Of a stretch of DNA of 64,000 nt, positions 1 to 11,900 are shown piece by piece (the first letter of the stretch is position 1; the number at the start of each line of letters is the position of its first letter). Source of the stretch: Mytilus galloprovincialis. Lineage: Eukaryota > Mollusca > Bivalvia > Mytilida > Mytilidae. The stretch lies in NCBI RefSeq assembly GCF_965363235.1, contig NC_134840.1, positions 90,904,416 to 90,968,415 on the forward strand, read 5' to 3'. The notes under the pieces were generated by a model. That model was not told where the DNA came from, ran no database searches, and saw nothing but the letters and a program-made list of their open reading frames with translations. The position numbers and the translations under genes are program-made.

Positions 1-218
1 AGCATAATTATATCTACATCTATAAATTTGTTGTAAAGAATTATAAAAAAAATAAGGATGTTTGGTGGTATAATGTTCAAATCAGAGTGTTTCATTACTC
101 GAAGAAAAATGCAAATTTTGTTGCAAGCTAACAATATAATACTGTTTCTGGTTTGAATTGGGAGTATTTCAATATCTCAGCTGCTGCGGTTTAATATGAA
201 ATTGTAGTGTCAACTTAT

Positions 219-508
219 CCCTTTCATGAATGTGACCTACCGAATTAGACCATTTACCGGATTTGTAATCAAATAAGCAACACGACGGGTGCCACATGTG
301 GAGCAGGATTTGCTTACCCTTCCGGAGCACCTGAGATTACCCCTAGTTTTTGGTGGGGTTCGTGTTGTTTATTCTTTAGTTTTCTATGTTGTGACATGTG
401 TACTATTGTTTTTCTGTTTGTCTTTTTCATTTTTAACCATGGCGTTGTCAGTTTGTTTTAGATTTATGAGTTTGACTGTCCCTTTGGTATCTTTCGTCCC
501 TCTTTTAT
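219..508 (+). repeat. solo 3' tail of the reverse-transcriptase element found at 41.5 kb
   Basis: This stretch matches, almost base for base, the sequence that follows the reverse-transcriptase frame at 42262-42549. Shared runs include CACGACGGGTGCCACATG and CCTTCCGGAGCACCTGAGAT. No coding part precedes it here, so it looks like a 5'-truncated copy, as expected from incomplete target-primed reverse transcription. The 87-codon frame at 289-552 is only this tail read as protein. Confidence 0.75.
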
Positions 509-1122
509 CCATTAATATGATTTTAGTTCGCGCAAAAACGAAATGTAATTAAAACTTCACAAACTAGGTAGATTGTGTCGTAGAGATTGAAGTGATAGTC
601 TCCCTGCAGATAGAATTATAGACTTCCGTTAATGGTGTAGTATTGAAAAGTCATCTATCATAGTTACGTATCAAAACGATGCGAAAAGTGAACCACATCC
701 TTTAATTGATAAAATAGGATCCGTGTCACGATACCGTTTCTAAACTCTTTGTGTTTGCTATAGTGACAGCATGTATTTTGTTCGTGTTTTGTATTGCCAT
801 TTCAATATAATGAATTTTACAATTGTGTTTAATCTATTTTTATTTGTATTACCTATATATTGCACTGTCATGTCGATAGCCATTATAATAGAATATGGGA
901 ATGGTGTGCAGAAAAAAATATGTATATAAATCGCTTAAAACAGAAAACAAGAATTGACTTGCAACATCTGTAGTACATAAAAATGATCGTTTGTGGAACA
1001 ATTGTTTTAATTCATTAAAATTACAAGGGAACACATATAATCTTACTAACCTTAAGCTCCGCTTTAATATATTATGTTACAAAAAATGTTGCAAATGTTA
1101 TCACGAATTGTTTTTATTTTAG

Positions 1123-3110
1123 GTCTTTTAACGAATCTCCAAAACCCCGATGGAACAAGGTAAAATATTAATGTTTTTATAAAAATTATATCAGGGCTTA
1201 TGCTGACTATTTTTGTGTAAACTTTAATACTAATTGGGGTATTATCGTTTCCACTTAAATTTTCAACTAGGTATAAGCATTCTATCCAAGAATTTCAGGT
1301 TTAACCACAGAATTTGAAATAGGAAGTAAGTATATTTCAACTAATGATTAAGGACTACATTGGGAATATGAACAATGCATTTGTTCGTTTTGGCCAACAT
1401 GAATATACCTTAAAATGAACGAAGACTAAATTTTAAAGGTTGTGTTTTTTTTTTAAACATGCAACTTCTTTGTTTGGTCTGATGAATAGTTGTCTCATTG
1501 GCAATAAAACAATAAAATTACATATCCTTATTTTGTATTTGTATCGAATGTATAAGGAGCATTATCTTCACAAGACTTTGGATATAGGATATATATAATA
1601 GACAAACAATTGCAAATCCGTACTTTGGTATGAATCCCTATCATTGACTTCAAATTATCATGTCATCGTAGTAAACACATAAGGGACCCTAGGTGTCACA
1701 TATGGGGTAGCCTTCTAAGTTGGTTTTTGTAATCTGAACAATGAATTTTATTTTCTTAATTCCCAATCCAATCTTTGTTTACAGTATCCGGTGAAGTTTA
1801 AACTTGAAAAGTTTTTTTCATTGCAAACATTAATCTATATCGTACATTTTTGTTAAGAAAATATTCTTTTTTCCAATGTCGTCTAAAGATAAAACTTACA
1901 AATTTACAGAAAAAGGTTCTTAAAAGATACATTCCAAGGTGTCTTGGATCAACTGAAGGTGCAACTCCATGCTTTGGGTGAAACCTTTGGAGAAACTTTT
2001 AAACAGGTTGGACAAGCTGCTGCACAACAAGGAACAGATCTACTTAACCAAGCCCTGCAACAAGGAACACAGTTGGCAGTCAGCGGAGCAACAAGTAAGA
2101 TTAAGCTCCATTATCAGAGGCCAATATAAATTTTCTTATCCGAATTTTTATTTTTTCAATCGATTTATGAATTTCGATCATCGGTACACTACTATTGTCT
2201 TTATTTTGAATCAATTTTAACGTAAACGCCTATTAGCGTTTTTTATACTTATCAAAATTGAAAATCATTGAACATAATAAAACCAAACGTACCACCATTC
2301 AATGTCCTTCTAATTGCCGACTGGTCAACAGCAAAAATCCGCAGTGTAACTTTTCTTGTATCTAATTGGCTGACTTAAGAAGTAATGTTAAATCACTGAA
2401 TAACTTAACTAACTGAAACCACGGCTGACTTAGAAAAAATGTTAAATCAATTAATAATTATAAAAAAAAACTGAAATCAAATTTTGCAAAGTGATGGCTC
2501 TATCTTTTTTTGTTATAGTGTGTCAATCGGAATATAAAAAATGACCGTTTTCATTTTAAAAACCATGCAGTGAAATAAAAACAAATCTTTCATAAATGTC
2601 CCTTATGCTGATATAAACCTTAGATATCCGTTTGATAAACATCTTGCATGAATTGTACACCAGGGGGCACACAATTAGACCAATTTGACCATATTAGACT
2701 TCTTACAGATACATCCGCTAAACATGTATCACTCATCAATCATACAAGAATTACTCTTCAGCCGGGCATGCATCACTCGTTTCGATTCAAAGGTGATCTC
2801 CAGTAGTATCAAAGATAAGCAAATGAAATAAACGGTATTGATGGTACTATATTGGCATAAGGGAACATAATTGATCTAAGAACAAGTAAAACTTTAAAAA
2901 AAAAATGAGAACCTTTCTCGCTCAGGTAATTCGGGATGGCAACATAAGAACTAATAAAGAGAATCAGATGGTTAAAGTCAATTATATTTAACATATTTTG
3001 TATATTGTTCGTATTTGCAAGACAACTTATATGTTTCATATTTTTTTAAATTCTAATTGATTATATTCATTGCAGATCTACTAACAAACTTGCAGAAAAC
3101 AGATGGATAG
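1123..3110 (+). CDS. 3' end of an unrecognised modular gene (three last coding exons)
   Basis: I do not recognise this gene; its 5' part lies left of the window. Three exons join in phase: 1123-1159, 1910-2094 and 3076-3110 (stop TAG 3108-3110), all with GT-AG borders. The first exon reads SLLTNLQNPDGTR, assuming an A from the upstream exon. The middle exon gives a 61-codon amphipathic stretch rich in Gln, Leu and Ala, with motifs such as LDQLKVQLHALGETFG and GTDLLNQALQQGTQLAVSGAT. The last exon reads NLLTNLQKTDG and then stop. First and last exons are clearly related (LLTNLQ-x-x-DG), so the protein looks like repeated units of helix plus LLTNLQ linker. An AATAAA at 3138-3143 fits the 3' end. 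The composition resembles amphipathic-helix proteins, but no function is claimed. A 27-nt spliceable segment at 1299-1325 would bring an in-frame stop and is left out. Confidence 0.6.
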
Positions 3111-3137
3111 ACAGATACAAACAAATTAAAATTATGC

Positions 3138-3143
3138 AATAAA
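3138..3143 (+). terminator. polyadenylation signal AATAAA of the modular gene
   Basis: A perfect AATAAA lies 28 bases after the TAG stop of the last exon, a normal distance for a short 3' UTR. Confidence 0.5.
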
Positions 3144-3719
3144 AGTACTTATTTTGCTTTTTTTTCGCATATCAAAATATTTCACTTATTAACTTACACT
3201 GAGTCAAGGAAGAGAAATCTCTTTTCCTCGTTAAGGAATAGAGGAGTCTTTTCCTTATATGATTTATTCAAAAATTGAATTGCTTTAAAAAAATATAAAT
3301 TGTAACTTTTATGCTTTCAATCAAGTAAGCATTGCCTATAAATTGATTCTTCCTCTAAATGTTAATACAGTACTGCAACTTTAGACGAATTTCACATTCC
3401 TACATTTTTCCATGCAATGAGATTTCAACAATTTTGTTATTGACATAGTAAGAGCTTATTGTTAAATGGCATAATTTTCGCAGACTGATCTCGAGTTACC
3501 CAGTGTATCTCATTCATAAAAAGGAACTCAAACTTGGTCTACAGGAAAAAGAAAGTTAGAAAATAGTTTCTCTCTTCTTTCGAAATATACCAACAGATAA
3601 TTAAGAAAGGTATGTTATAAAAGCATGTCAGTGTCAAAGCACTGACATCTTAGCTAATTGTACGATCTGGCATAAAAATCATATTTAAATCATATAAATA
3701 CAAAATATCACCACTAAAA

Positions 3720-4450
3720 ATTTGAAATTGCCTAATGAATAATGAAAATAAATGATACCTGACAGATAGACAAGTCACATGACTTCTGACAATCATTCCA
3801 GACACCACATATAATGAATATTTTGCTTATATAAATATCTAGTGAACAAGAAACAGACCAAACCACGAAAATTTCATATTGACCAATGAACCATACAAAT
3901 GAGGTCAAGGTCAGATGAACCCTACCAGACATACATGATCACCTTGCAAACATTCAAAACGTTCATAGCGGACTTTCGTATTTAAGAAGAAGACCAAACT
4001 ACTGAAACTTAACATTAACTAATAAACAATGAAAATAAGGTCAAGGATAAATGAAACATGTACATGTACACTTTACAATCATTCCATGCATCAAATAAAG
4101 TTGACATATAATTGCTCATGGTATAAAAAGCAGAAAAAAAATACCAGACCTTAACATTGACCAATAAATCATGAACATGTACCATATAGTTGACCTAATA
4201 ATGAAACTTTAATCTTGGTCAACGATCTATTACTCATAAAAATAAGGCCAATGACTTTCAACTTTAATCTTGATCAACGATCTATTACTCATAAAAATAA
4301 GGCCAATGACTTTCAACATAGGCATGTGTATACAAGGTATGAAGCCTAAAGTCTTCTTCACTCTGAAATATAAAGCTTAATACATATGGTATGCAATGCC
4401 ACCAGATTGTATTCCCTATGTCTCAAATTCTTCGACTTACATTGCAGATA
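3720..4450 (-). repeat. degraded copy of the bivalve repeat with AATGAGGTCAAGGTCA monomers
   Basis: Recurring phrases (AAATGAGGTCAAGGTCAGAT, CATTCCATGCATC, AGTTGACATATAATTGC) correspond to the clearer block at 7380-8492. The right end, with ATATAAAGCTTAATA and CCCTATGTCTC followed by CTTCGAC, resembles the right end of that block. It is more diverged and its left end is uncertain. Confidence 0.55.
4206..4315. repeat. 55-bp tandem duplication, two copies
   Basis: A 55-base unit starting ACTTTAATCT occurs at 4206-4260 and again at 4261-4315 with one visible difference (TTGGTCAA against TTGATCAA). It lies inside the degraded repeat block and is a local, rather recent duplication. Confidence 0.85.
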
Positions 4451-5195
4451 ATTAAATAAAAAACAGCAATCAATAAACAAAATTTAACAGTAAATATCAC
4501 CCACAAATGATAAACCTTTGAATGAAAAAAAAATAGACTAATAGATATCTTTGTGAAGGCTTCTGAGATTTGAAAATAATAGTGGGACATAAAAACAAGT
4601 TTTATCAATAAATATAAGAAATGTTGAGGTTAATAAGAGAGCAACATGAGCAAACAAAAAATACATCTAGGGAATAACATAATGCCATCTACAGTAGACC
4701 TATGTATATACCATACATTAGGCTCTAAACAGCAAAGAGTATGGAAAATGTGTTGAATACTTGAATAGGGCACACCAATGAACTGACATCCACACATAAC
4801 GTATTTACACAGCAAAATATATAAGAACAAACCACTAGTTAGATTTCAGATTTGGGCTAGGTATATTAAAACATGTAGCAGGTTAAACCAATTTATGGTT
4901 CCTTCTTTGAAATAACAAATGTACAAAGAAGAACATCCACTAAAACATCAGGTCAGAAATAATACAATGAACTAGAAGATAGAGATACAAATGTATTGAA
5001 GTCATGTCTCATGACATTGGCACTGGAATATCTGATACAGTATGGTGGAAGAATTTGCAGGTATCATAGTAGAAAGTGGTTCATATAAATAGTAATTACT
5101 TTCAAAATTTATGGTTTCCTATTAATTTACTTGCTTTATTAATAATGTGTGCAAATGGAGGGGGGGATACCAATGAGAATAGTAACCAAGTTACA

Positions 5196-5213
5196 TTTAT
5201 TATTTTCTTTATT
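5196..5213 (-). terminator. candidate polyadenylation signals of aprataxin
   Basis: On the minus strand AATAAA occurs at 5213-5208 and at 5201-5196, about 0.4 kb past the downstream copy of the last APTX exon. They are the first strong cluster I see, so they are candidates for the 3' end. No transcript evidence is available. Confidence 0.3.
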
Positions 5214-5601
5214 TACAAAAAAAATCAATAAATATGGTACAAAAATGTATAAACATTTTTTATGTATATTTCCATCATTGTTGTTGTAGAATATATGGTA
5301 TTCTTTAAAACATTGTCCAGAACTTATTTCACATTTGTAAGAAAAATCTAGACGACAAAGAAAAAATAGTCATAGATATTACAGCAAAATGTCTTTTCTT
5401 TCTTGAAGTGCAATCAAATGCAAGCTTGACTGACAGTCCTGATGTAAAATGATGTCTTCGTTTCTTATTAACATACGTTTAATACAGTCACACCAAGAAT
5501 CTGCACTATGTAAAGAAAGTAATACTACTGCAACAAACTCTAACTTTTTTAGATAATGAATTTCAATGAACATGTACCAAATTTCCTCATTCATTATGTC
5601 A

Positions 5602-5947
5602 CACGAAAATTAATGTTATGTATCTCTTGTTTTGTAACTATGCTGCTGTATATGGGTTTTTAGTGCAGGTATTGTCTTTATCTCTTTCTTACAAACATGA
5701 CATCTAAAACAAAAAGAATACATTCTTAAGTATACATATCATGTGCAAATTAAAAAGAAGGTAAATAATGGTGTCACGAAAATTAATGTTATGTATCTCT
5801 TGTTTTGTAACTATGCTGCTGTATATGGGTTTTTAGTGCAGGTATTGTCTTTATCTCTTTCTTACAAACATGACATCTAAAACAAAAAGAATACATTCTT
5901 AAGTATACATATCATGTGCAAATTAAAAAGAAGGTAAATAATGGTGT
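5602..5947 (-). repeat. perfect 173-bp tandem duplication of the last aprataxin exon
   Basis: Bases 5602-5774 and 5775-5947 are identical by eye over 173 positions. Read on the minus strand, each unit carries a pyrimidine-rich tract, the acceptor TTTTGTTTTAG, the whole zinc-finger exon (5876-5789 or 5703-5616), the TAA stop and a few 3' UTR bases. Either copy can be spliced to exon 5 and gives the same protein. If the upstream copy is used, the other lies in the 3' UTR. The identity implies a recent event or an assembly artefact. Confidence 0.92.
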
Positions 5948-8900
5948 CAGAAACTTTTACTTTAGATGTTTTTTATGTTTGATTTTCCCACAGACTATCC
6001 ATCATGGAATATAATGGAATTTAATGTGATTATCCTTCATACAAGTGAGAAGTTTAGCTACCTATAAAACACGGTTTAATCCACTATTTTCTACATAGGA
6101 AAACGCCTGTATCAAGTCAGGAGTATAACAGTTGTTTTCCATTTGTTTGATGTGTTTGAGCTTTTGGTTTTGCCATTTGATAAGGGACTTTCCTTTTTAA
6201 TTTTCCTTGGAGTTTGGTATTTTTGTTATTTTATTTTTTTAAATGAATGTCAGACAATAGGAACTTGTTTAATCGCAATCATGCATACACATTTCTAATA
6301 CATAAATCATGTTTGTTGGATATAAAAATAGAATAATAAATATTCAATGTTATGTTGAAATTCAGTATAATTTCTCTAACAAAAGCATTTAATATTCCCA
6401 TGAAAAATAAAAAAATGTAGATCATATCTATGTCTTATTTTATAATTAAACCAATGATCATTATTCTAAGCTGCGCTACAAAATATACCTCATTTAATAA
6501 TTAATCTTTATAAAATGCTTGATACTGTTAAGCACATCTTACCTGAGATCAGATTTTAATAGAGATGTAAAGTGGGAGGATTCATGTTCTACCTTTCCAA
6601 TCTTCTCTAGAGTTTTTATTATATCTACAATGAGAACTCAATATGTAATGCTGCTGATTTTTTTCCCTGCAGAATCTGCAGAAATTATCCATATGTGACT
6701 GTATACAAAATGAACTGCAATTATCTTTTTAAAGCTTATACTTCATATATGCCTTAATTAAGGAAATATTTACATAAACATGATTAATAATACAAACAAC
6801 TTTGTTATTTGCATGAAAACAGTGCACCATATTCTGAATAGATAAAAAGTTACCTTTTGAATCTACAAAATATTCTGTAGTAAAAGAGTTCCAATGTTTC
6901 TTATTCTTCAGGCAAGGGCTATCGAAATCTTGACTTATCACATGTAGATGTAAATGGCTGGAAAAAATATAAATACTTCAAAGAAAAGAAATTCCCTGTA
7001 TTTCAATCTTTAATGGGTTATGTATTTGACAATAAAATCTCATTAAAATCTGACTAGGGGAGTGTAGCGTATCAGAACATCCAATTTTAATGAGATTGTA
7101 TATGACAATTAAATGATAATTATTTTTTGTCTGTGATTTTTTTGCTTTCATTCAAAATGTTCAAATAGATGGGAGAAACCAAAGCAACAATCAAATCTCA
7201 TAAATGAAAGAGAAACAGACAAAGGTTATAGGTTTGTTCTTAACTGACCCACATTGTCAATTGTAAAAAAAAAATGTAAGTCACAATTTAAGGCAGACTT
7301 ACTTTTACTGTATCTGTGGTATCCTTTATTTCAATTTGATTGTGTAAATAGTTTTATTAAAGGTTATATTAATCATTTAACAAGAGTGCACACGCTGAAA
7401 TGTCTCGCCTTCTATACTAATCATTGATATTATGTTGATAGTCCTAAGTATAAAGCTAAGCTTTATTACAACTGTCACATAAACTTAACATTAACCAAGA
7501 TAACTAAACAAAGACCAATGAACCTTGAAAAAGAGGTACAGGTCAGATGAACCATGCCAGGCAGACAGGTACAGCTAACAATGCTTCTATACAACATATA
7601 TAGTTGACACATTACTTATAGTTTAAGAAAAATAGACCAAAACACAAAAACTTAACACTGTGCAATGAACCGTGAAAATGAGGTCACGGTTAAATAAAAC
7701 CTGCTCGACTGACATAAAGATCATAAAATATTTCCATACACCAAATATAGTTGACCTATGGCATATAGCATTAGATAAAAAGACCAAAACTCAAAAACTT
7801 AACTTTGACCACTGAACCATGAAAATGAGGTAAAGGTCACATGACATCTGCCCGCTAGACATGTACACTTAACAATCATTCCATACAACAAATATAGTAG
7901 ACCTATTGCATATGGTATGAGAAAAACAGACCAAAACACAAAAATTTAACTATAACCACTGAACCATGAAAATGAGGTCAAGGTCAGATGACACCTGCCA
8001 GTTGGACATGTACATCTTACAGTCCTTCCATACACCGAATATACTAGCCCTATTGCTTATAGTATCTGAGATATTGACTTGACCACCAAGACTTAACCTT
8101 GTTCACTGATCCATGAAATGAGGTCGAGGTTAAGTGAAAACTGTCTGACAGACACGAGGACCTTGCAAGGTACGCACATATCAAATATAGTTATCCTATT
8201 ACATGTACTTATAATAAGAGAGAATTCAACATTACAAAAAATTTGAACTTTTTTTTCAAGTGGTCTGACACTGAACCATGAAAATGAGGTCAAGGACATT
8301 GGACATGTGACTGATGGAAACTTCATAACATGAAGCATCTATATACAAAGTATGAAGCATCCAGGTCTTCCACCTTCTAAAATATAAAGCTTTTAAGAAG
8401 TGAGATAACGCTGCCGCCGTAGCCGCCGCCGTATCACTATCCCTATGTCAAGCTTTCTGCAACAAAAGTTGCAGGCTCGACAATAATGTGCATACCTCAA
8501 CAAAACAATTTGCCAGTAAAATTTTCAAAATATATCTGTACAGGCATTGATTCTATTGATGATAATGCAGTCCTTACTACAGGTGAATATACAAAGGTTT
8601 TTTTTTTATCCAAGATGCTCTATTTTTAATGAATGGAGGCAAAAATTATGCACAAATGTTTCAATGCAGTTAGTTGACAATTGGTCTTTATTTATAATTG
8701 TTTGTACATCATTGGATTTTTTTTTTTTTTTTTTAAATAGTTCTAAATTAAACTTTACCTTTAAAATCAACAGCATTATATTTATGCATACCTCATACTG
8801 GGTATACTATGATATCCATATCTAAACTGTCTTTTTGCATCAGAACTGAAATTTTAAAACACAATGTAAAAACACAATACATATGCCTGTATGCATTCAC

Positions 8901-11900
8901 AATTAACATGATAAAGATTAAAAAGCCTGCTTTCCAATTATCTCAGTACTGTTTTTTTTTTCTTTTCAGTTTTAGATTTTTTTTGGAGAGAAAAAATCTT
9001 AGGTTTGAAGACTATGAACAGTTTCGATACATTACATGTACAAGTTTTCTAGAAAAAGCAAGCTTTAATCTACCTTAGCTGTAACGTTAGAACTTGCATG
9101 GACATAACCACTTATTTTACAAAGTCATAAAGATTGTCAGTTCACATTGACTATGATCACCATGATCACATGATCATTTATTACATGCTTTGTGTACATT
9201 ATTTGTAGGAAAGGAAATTAAACACATTGCTGAGCTTGAGTTGTAAAAATAAACATCTGCACAACTAACCAGAAGAATACCTAGATACAAAATATTAATA
9301 TGTGAAATCTTGACATTACTTTTCAAAAGATACATGTCCTAAACCAAACAAATACCTTTTTGCTAATTCTCTTCCTTTCTCTTCCATATATTTTAATAAA
9401 TCAATATCTTCTTTCTTTAGACTTTTTAAATTAGGAATGTTCTTTTTTGGCATAATAAGGAAATGATACTTTGCCTGTGAATGAATTGAGATAAAATAAG
9501 AATTACTGCTACATTTGTAATGCATTTTTAATTTTCCAACCATATCATCGACCCATAAAAATCATTGACATGGTGGATAATTATCTCATTAGAAATCCCA
9601 CCAGATCACCTTATTAAACCATTTATAATATTTTTACTTCGCCACACTCTTTATGTCCATTCATTTGTACGTTGTGACCTAAATTAAATGATTGCCCCTT
9701 CCTAGTATTTTCAACAAAATACAGAGTCAAAAATGTTCCACAGACAGGAAGGCTCAGATGTCTGGAGATAAACCAGATTATATCTTACATTTTATAGTAA
9801 TTTCATTATAAGAGATCAAAATTTTTCGGACTAGTACATACAAATAATGTCAATAGACAGAAAATAGTTTTCTCAGGTAACTGTTTTCACAATCTGTTAC
9901 AATATTTTCTTTTAATATTGTAATTTGTTCGTTCGGTATCCCGCTATGAACATTTTTTTCTTATTTTTTTCAGTAGACTTAGCTTTAATTTTTTGCTACC
10001 ATGTATTGTTAAGCTTGGTTACTCATAATTGTTTTTCAGTCACTCAATGTACAATGTTGTTCCATACTAAAGCTCCTGACCCTGTTTGTTTAAATTCAAA
10101 TTCCAACAGCATCACAATCACGTGATGCATTGAAAAGTTCTACCCAATCAAATTGCTCTATTGTCAATACGTTGATTTTTTCAGTCTAAGGCAATTATAT
10201 TATTTGTTTATGAGATATTGCTTTGAAATAGTTTGCAATAATTTGGGAGTTTATTCAACAGGAAACCTCATTTTTAGTCATGAGATTTGACATCAATGGA
10301 ATTTTGTATGAATATTTACTATTTACCTATGGTCATGATGGTCAGAATATTGATCTTTTTATATTAAATCAATTATTTTTCATAATGTAAATCGGTTTTT
10401 ATTAACCTACTCTATATTCCTGAACAAAATTATGGCATGAACATCGTTTTTTCATATAGCAATGTATAGTTTTCCTTTCGTTTTGGATGGGTTTTTTGGG
10501 GGAAATCGCGTAAGACATTAGGTGCTTGTCATTTTGAAATTCATAAAAATACTACGGTATTTGCTTGACCTATTTTGTCTGCCACAAGATTGATGATGCT
10601 TAATGTAATGTACACAAAGCAATGGAGGCTGGAAGAGGGATTTTGTGAAGTTCTGAAATGTTTTAGTGATTTGGAGGTGGGATTTTGTGAAGTTCTGAAA
10701 TGTTTTTAGGCATTTGGAAGTGGGATTTTGGGAAGTTCTGAAATTTTTTAAGGCATTCAGAAGTCAGGTTTGAAACGGCCATTAGAAAATTTGCATTTTT
10801 AGCAATAATTTAGAATAACAATGAAAACATATCTTTAGAATTGTTTTTTAATTCAAAAGAGTAGAAAACCAGGTGCTACGCAGGGCGCAGCTTTATACAA
10901 CCCCAGTGGTTGAATCCTGAATAGTTGGGGCAAATTTGGTCACAATATTCAAGCTTGAATCTGTCTGAATTTGGATTGTGACCAAATTTTTGACATAATA
11001 TAGGTTTTTGTCACAAAATTAATGTGGTCAAAGATCTAACAAATCTATTGCACAATACTGTGCAATTAAGGATTTCTTCTTGAAACTTCTTTGAAAAAAA
11101 AGGAAGCCCTTCAAACAATGGTAAACAAAAAATCCCCCCCCCCCCCAACTTTTTGAACCCCCCTTGGAGCAATAACCCTTAAACTCAATCCCAAGCTTTC
11201 CATTGAAGTATTGAAACTTGTAGTACAATTTCAGAGAGGTCAATACACTTAAACACAAGTTATTGTCATGATTGTTTGGAAACTAGAAACATGCTTCTTT
11301 TTGGCCCCTAATTCCTACATATTTAGGGCAATTAACCCAAAACTTAATCCCAGCCTCCCCTTTGTTATATGGTACAGTACACACTGTGACATGGTCTGAA
11401 AAATCATCAGCATCTTGTATGCCTGGCATTAAATGCTGGGCTTTTATTGGGGGTCATAAATCACTGGCTGATGGTCAGACTACCTGCTGGGATAATTAAA
11501 GGTGATCAACCAGGTGTTTAACAGGTAGAAGGTTTCATGTCTTGATTACATAATATTTAGATGTACAGGTAAATTTTACCTGTGTTTGTCTTTGCATTAT
11601 TAAGAAAAATACAACTTTTATTATGCTTTTCTGTTATTTTGTCTGTCAGAATAAAACATTAAAGAATATATTTTTTTTATATTCTTCACCTGCTGTATCT
11701 TAAAGAATTAATTTTAAATCTAATATTTGTTCAAATATTAATAAAACTAAATTTTAAATGTAATATATATTCATAACCATCTTCCTATTAATTTGATTAA
11801 TATTTATTGAAAAGATTTTTTTTTTAAGGAAATCAGTAAATAAAAAAAAATAATGGTATTTTTTTATTTTATGTCTCTTGTTCGTTCTAAAACGATTTGT

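Larger units (their letters stand above)
3111..5190. other. gene-free spacer with old repeats between the modular gene and aprataxin
   Basis: No exon with splice support is seen. Bases 3720-4450 hold a worn repeat block described separately. The rest is AT-rich sequence. The open frames here are short and carry no recognisable motif. Confidence 0.5.

Noticed and set aside
289-552. 87-codon open frame on the plus strand
   Set aside because: It lies in the retroelement tail that recurs at 42262-42549, where the frame is not kept.
1299-1325. 27-nt microexon between the first two exons of the modular gene
   Set aside because: It has splice-like borders, but in the phase set by exon 1123-1159 it introduces a stop. 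It could at most be an alternative ending.
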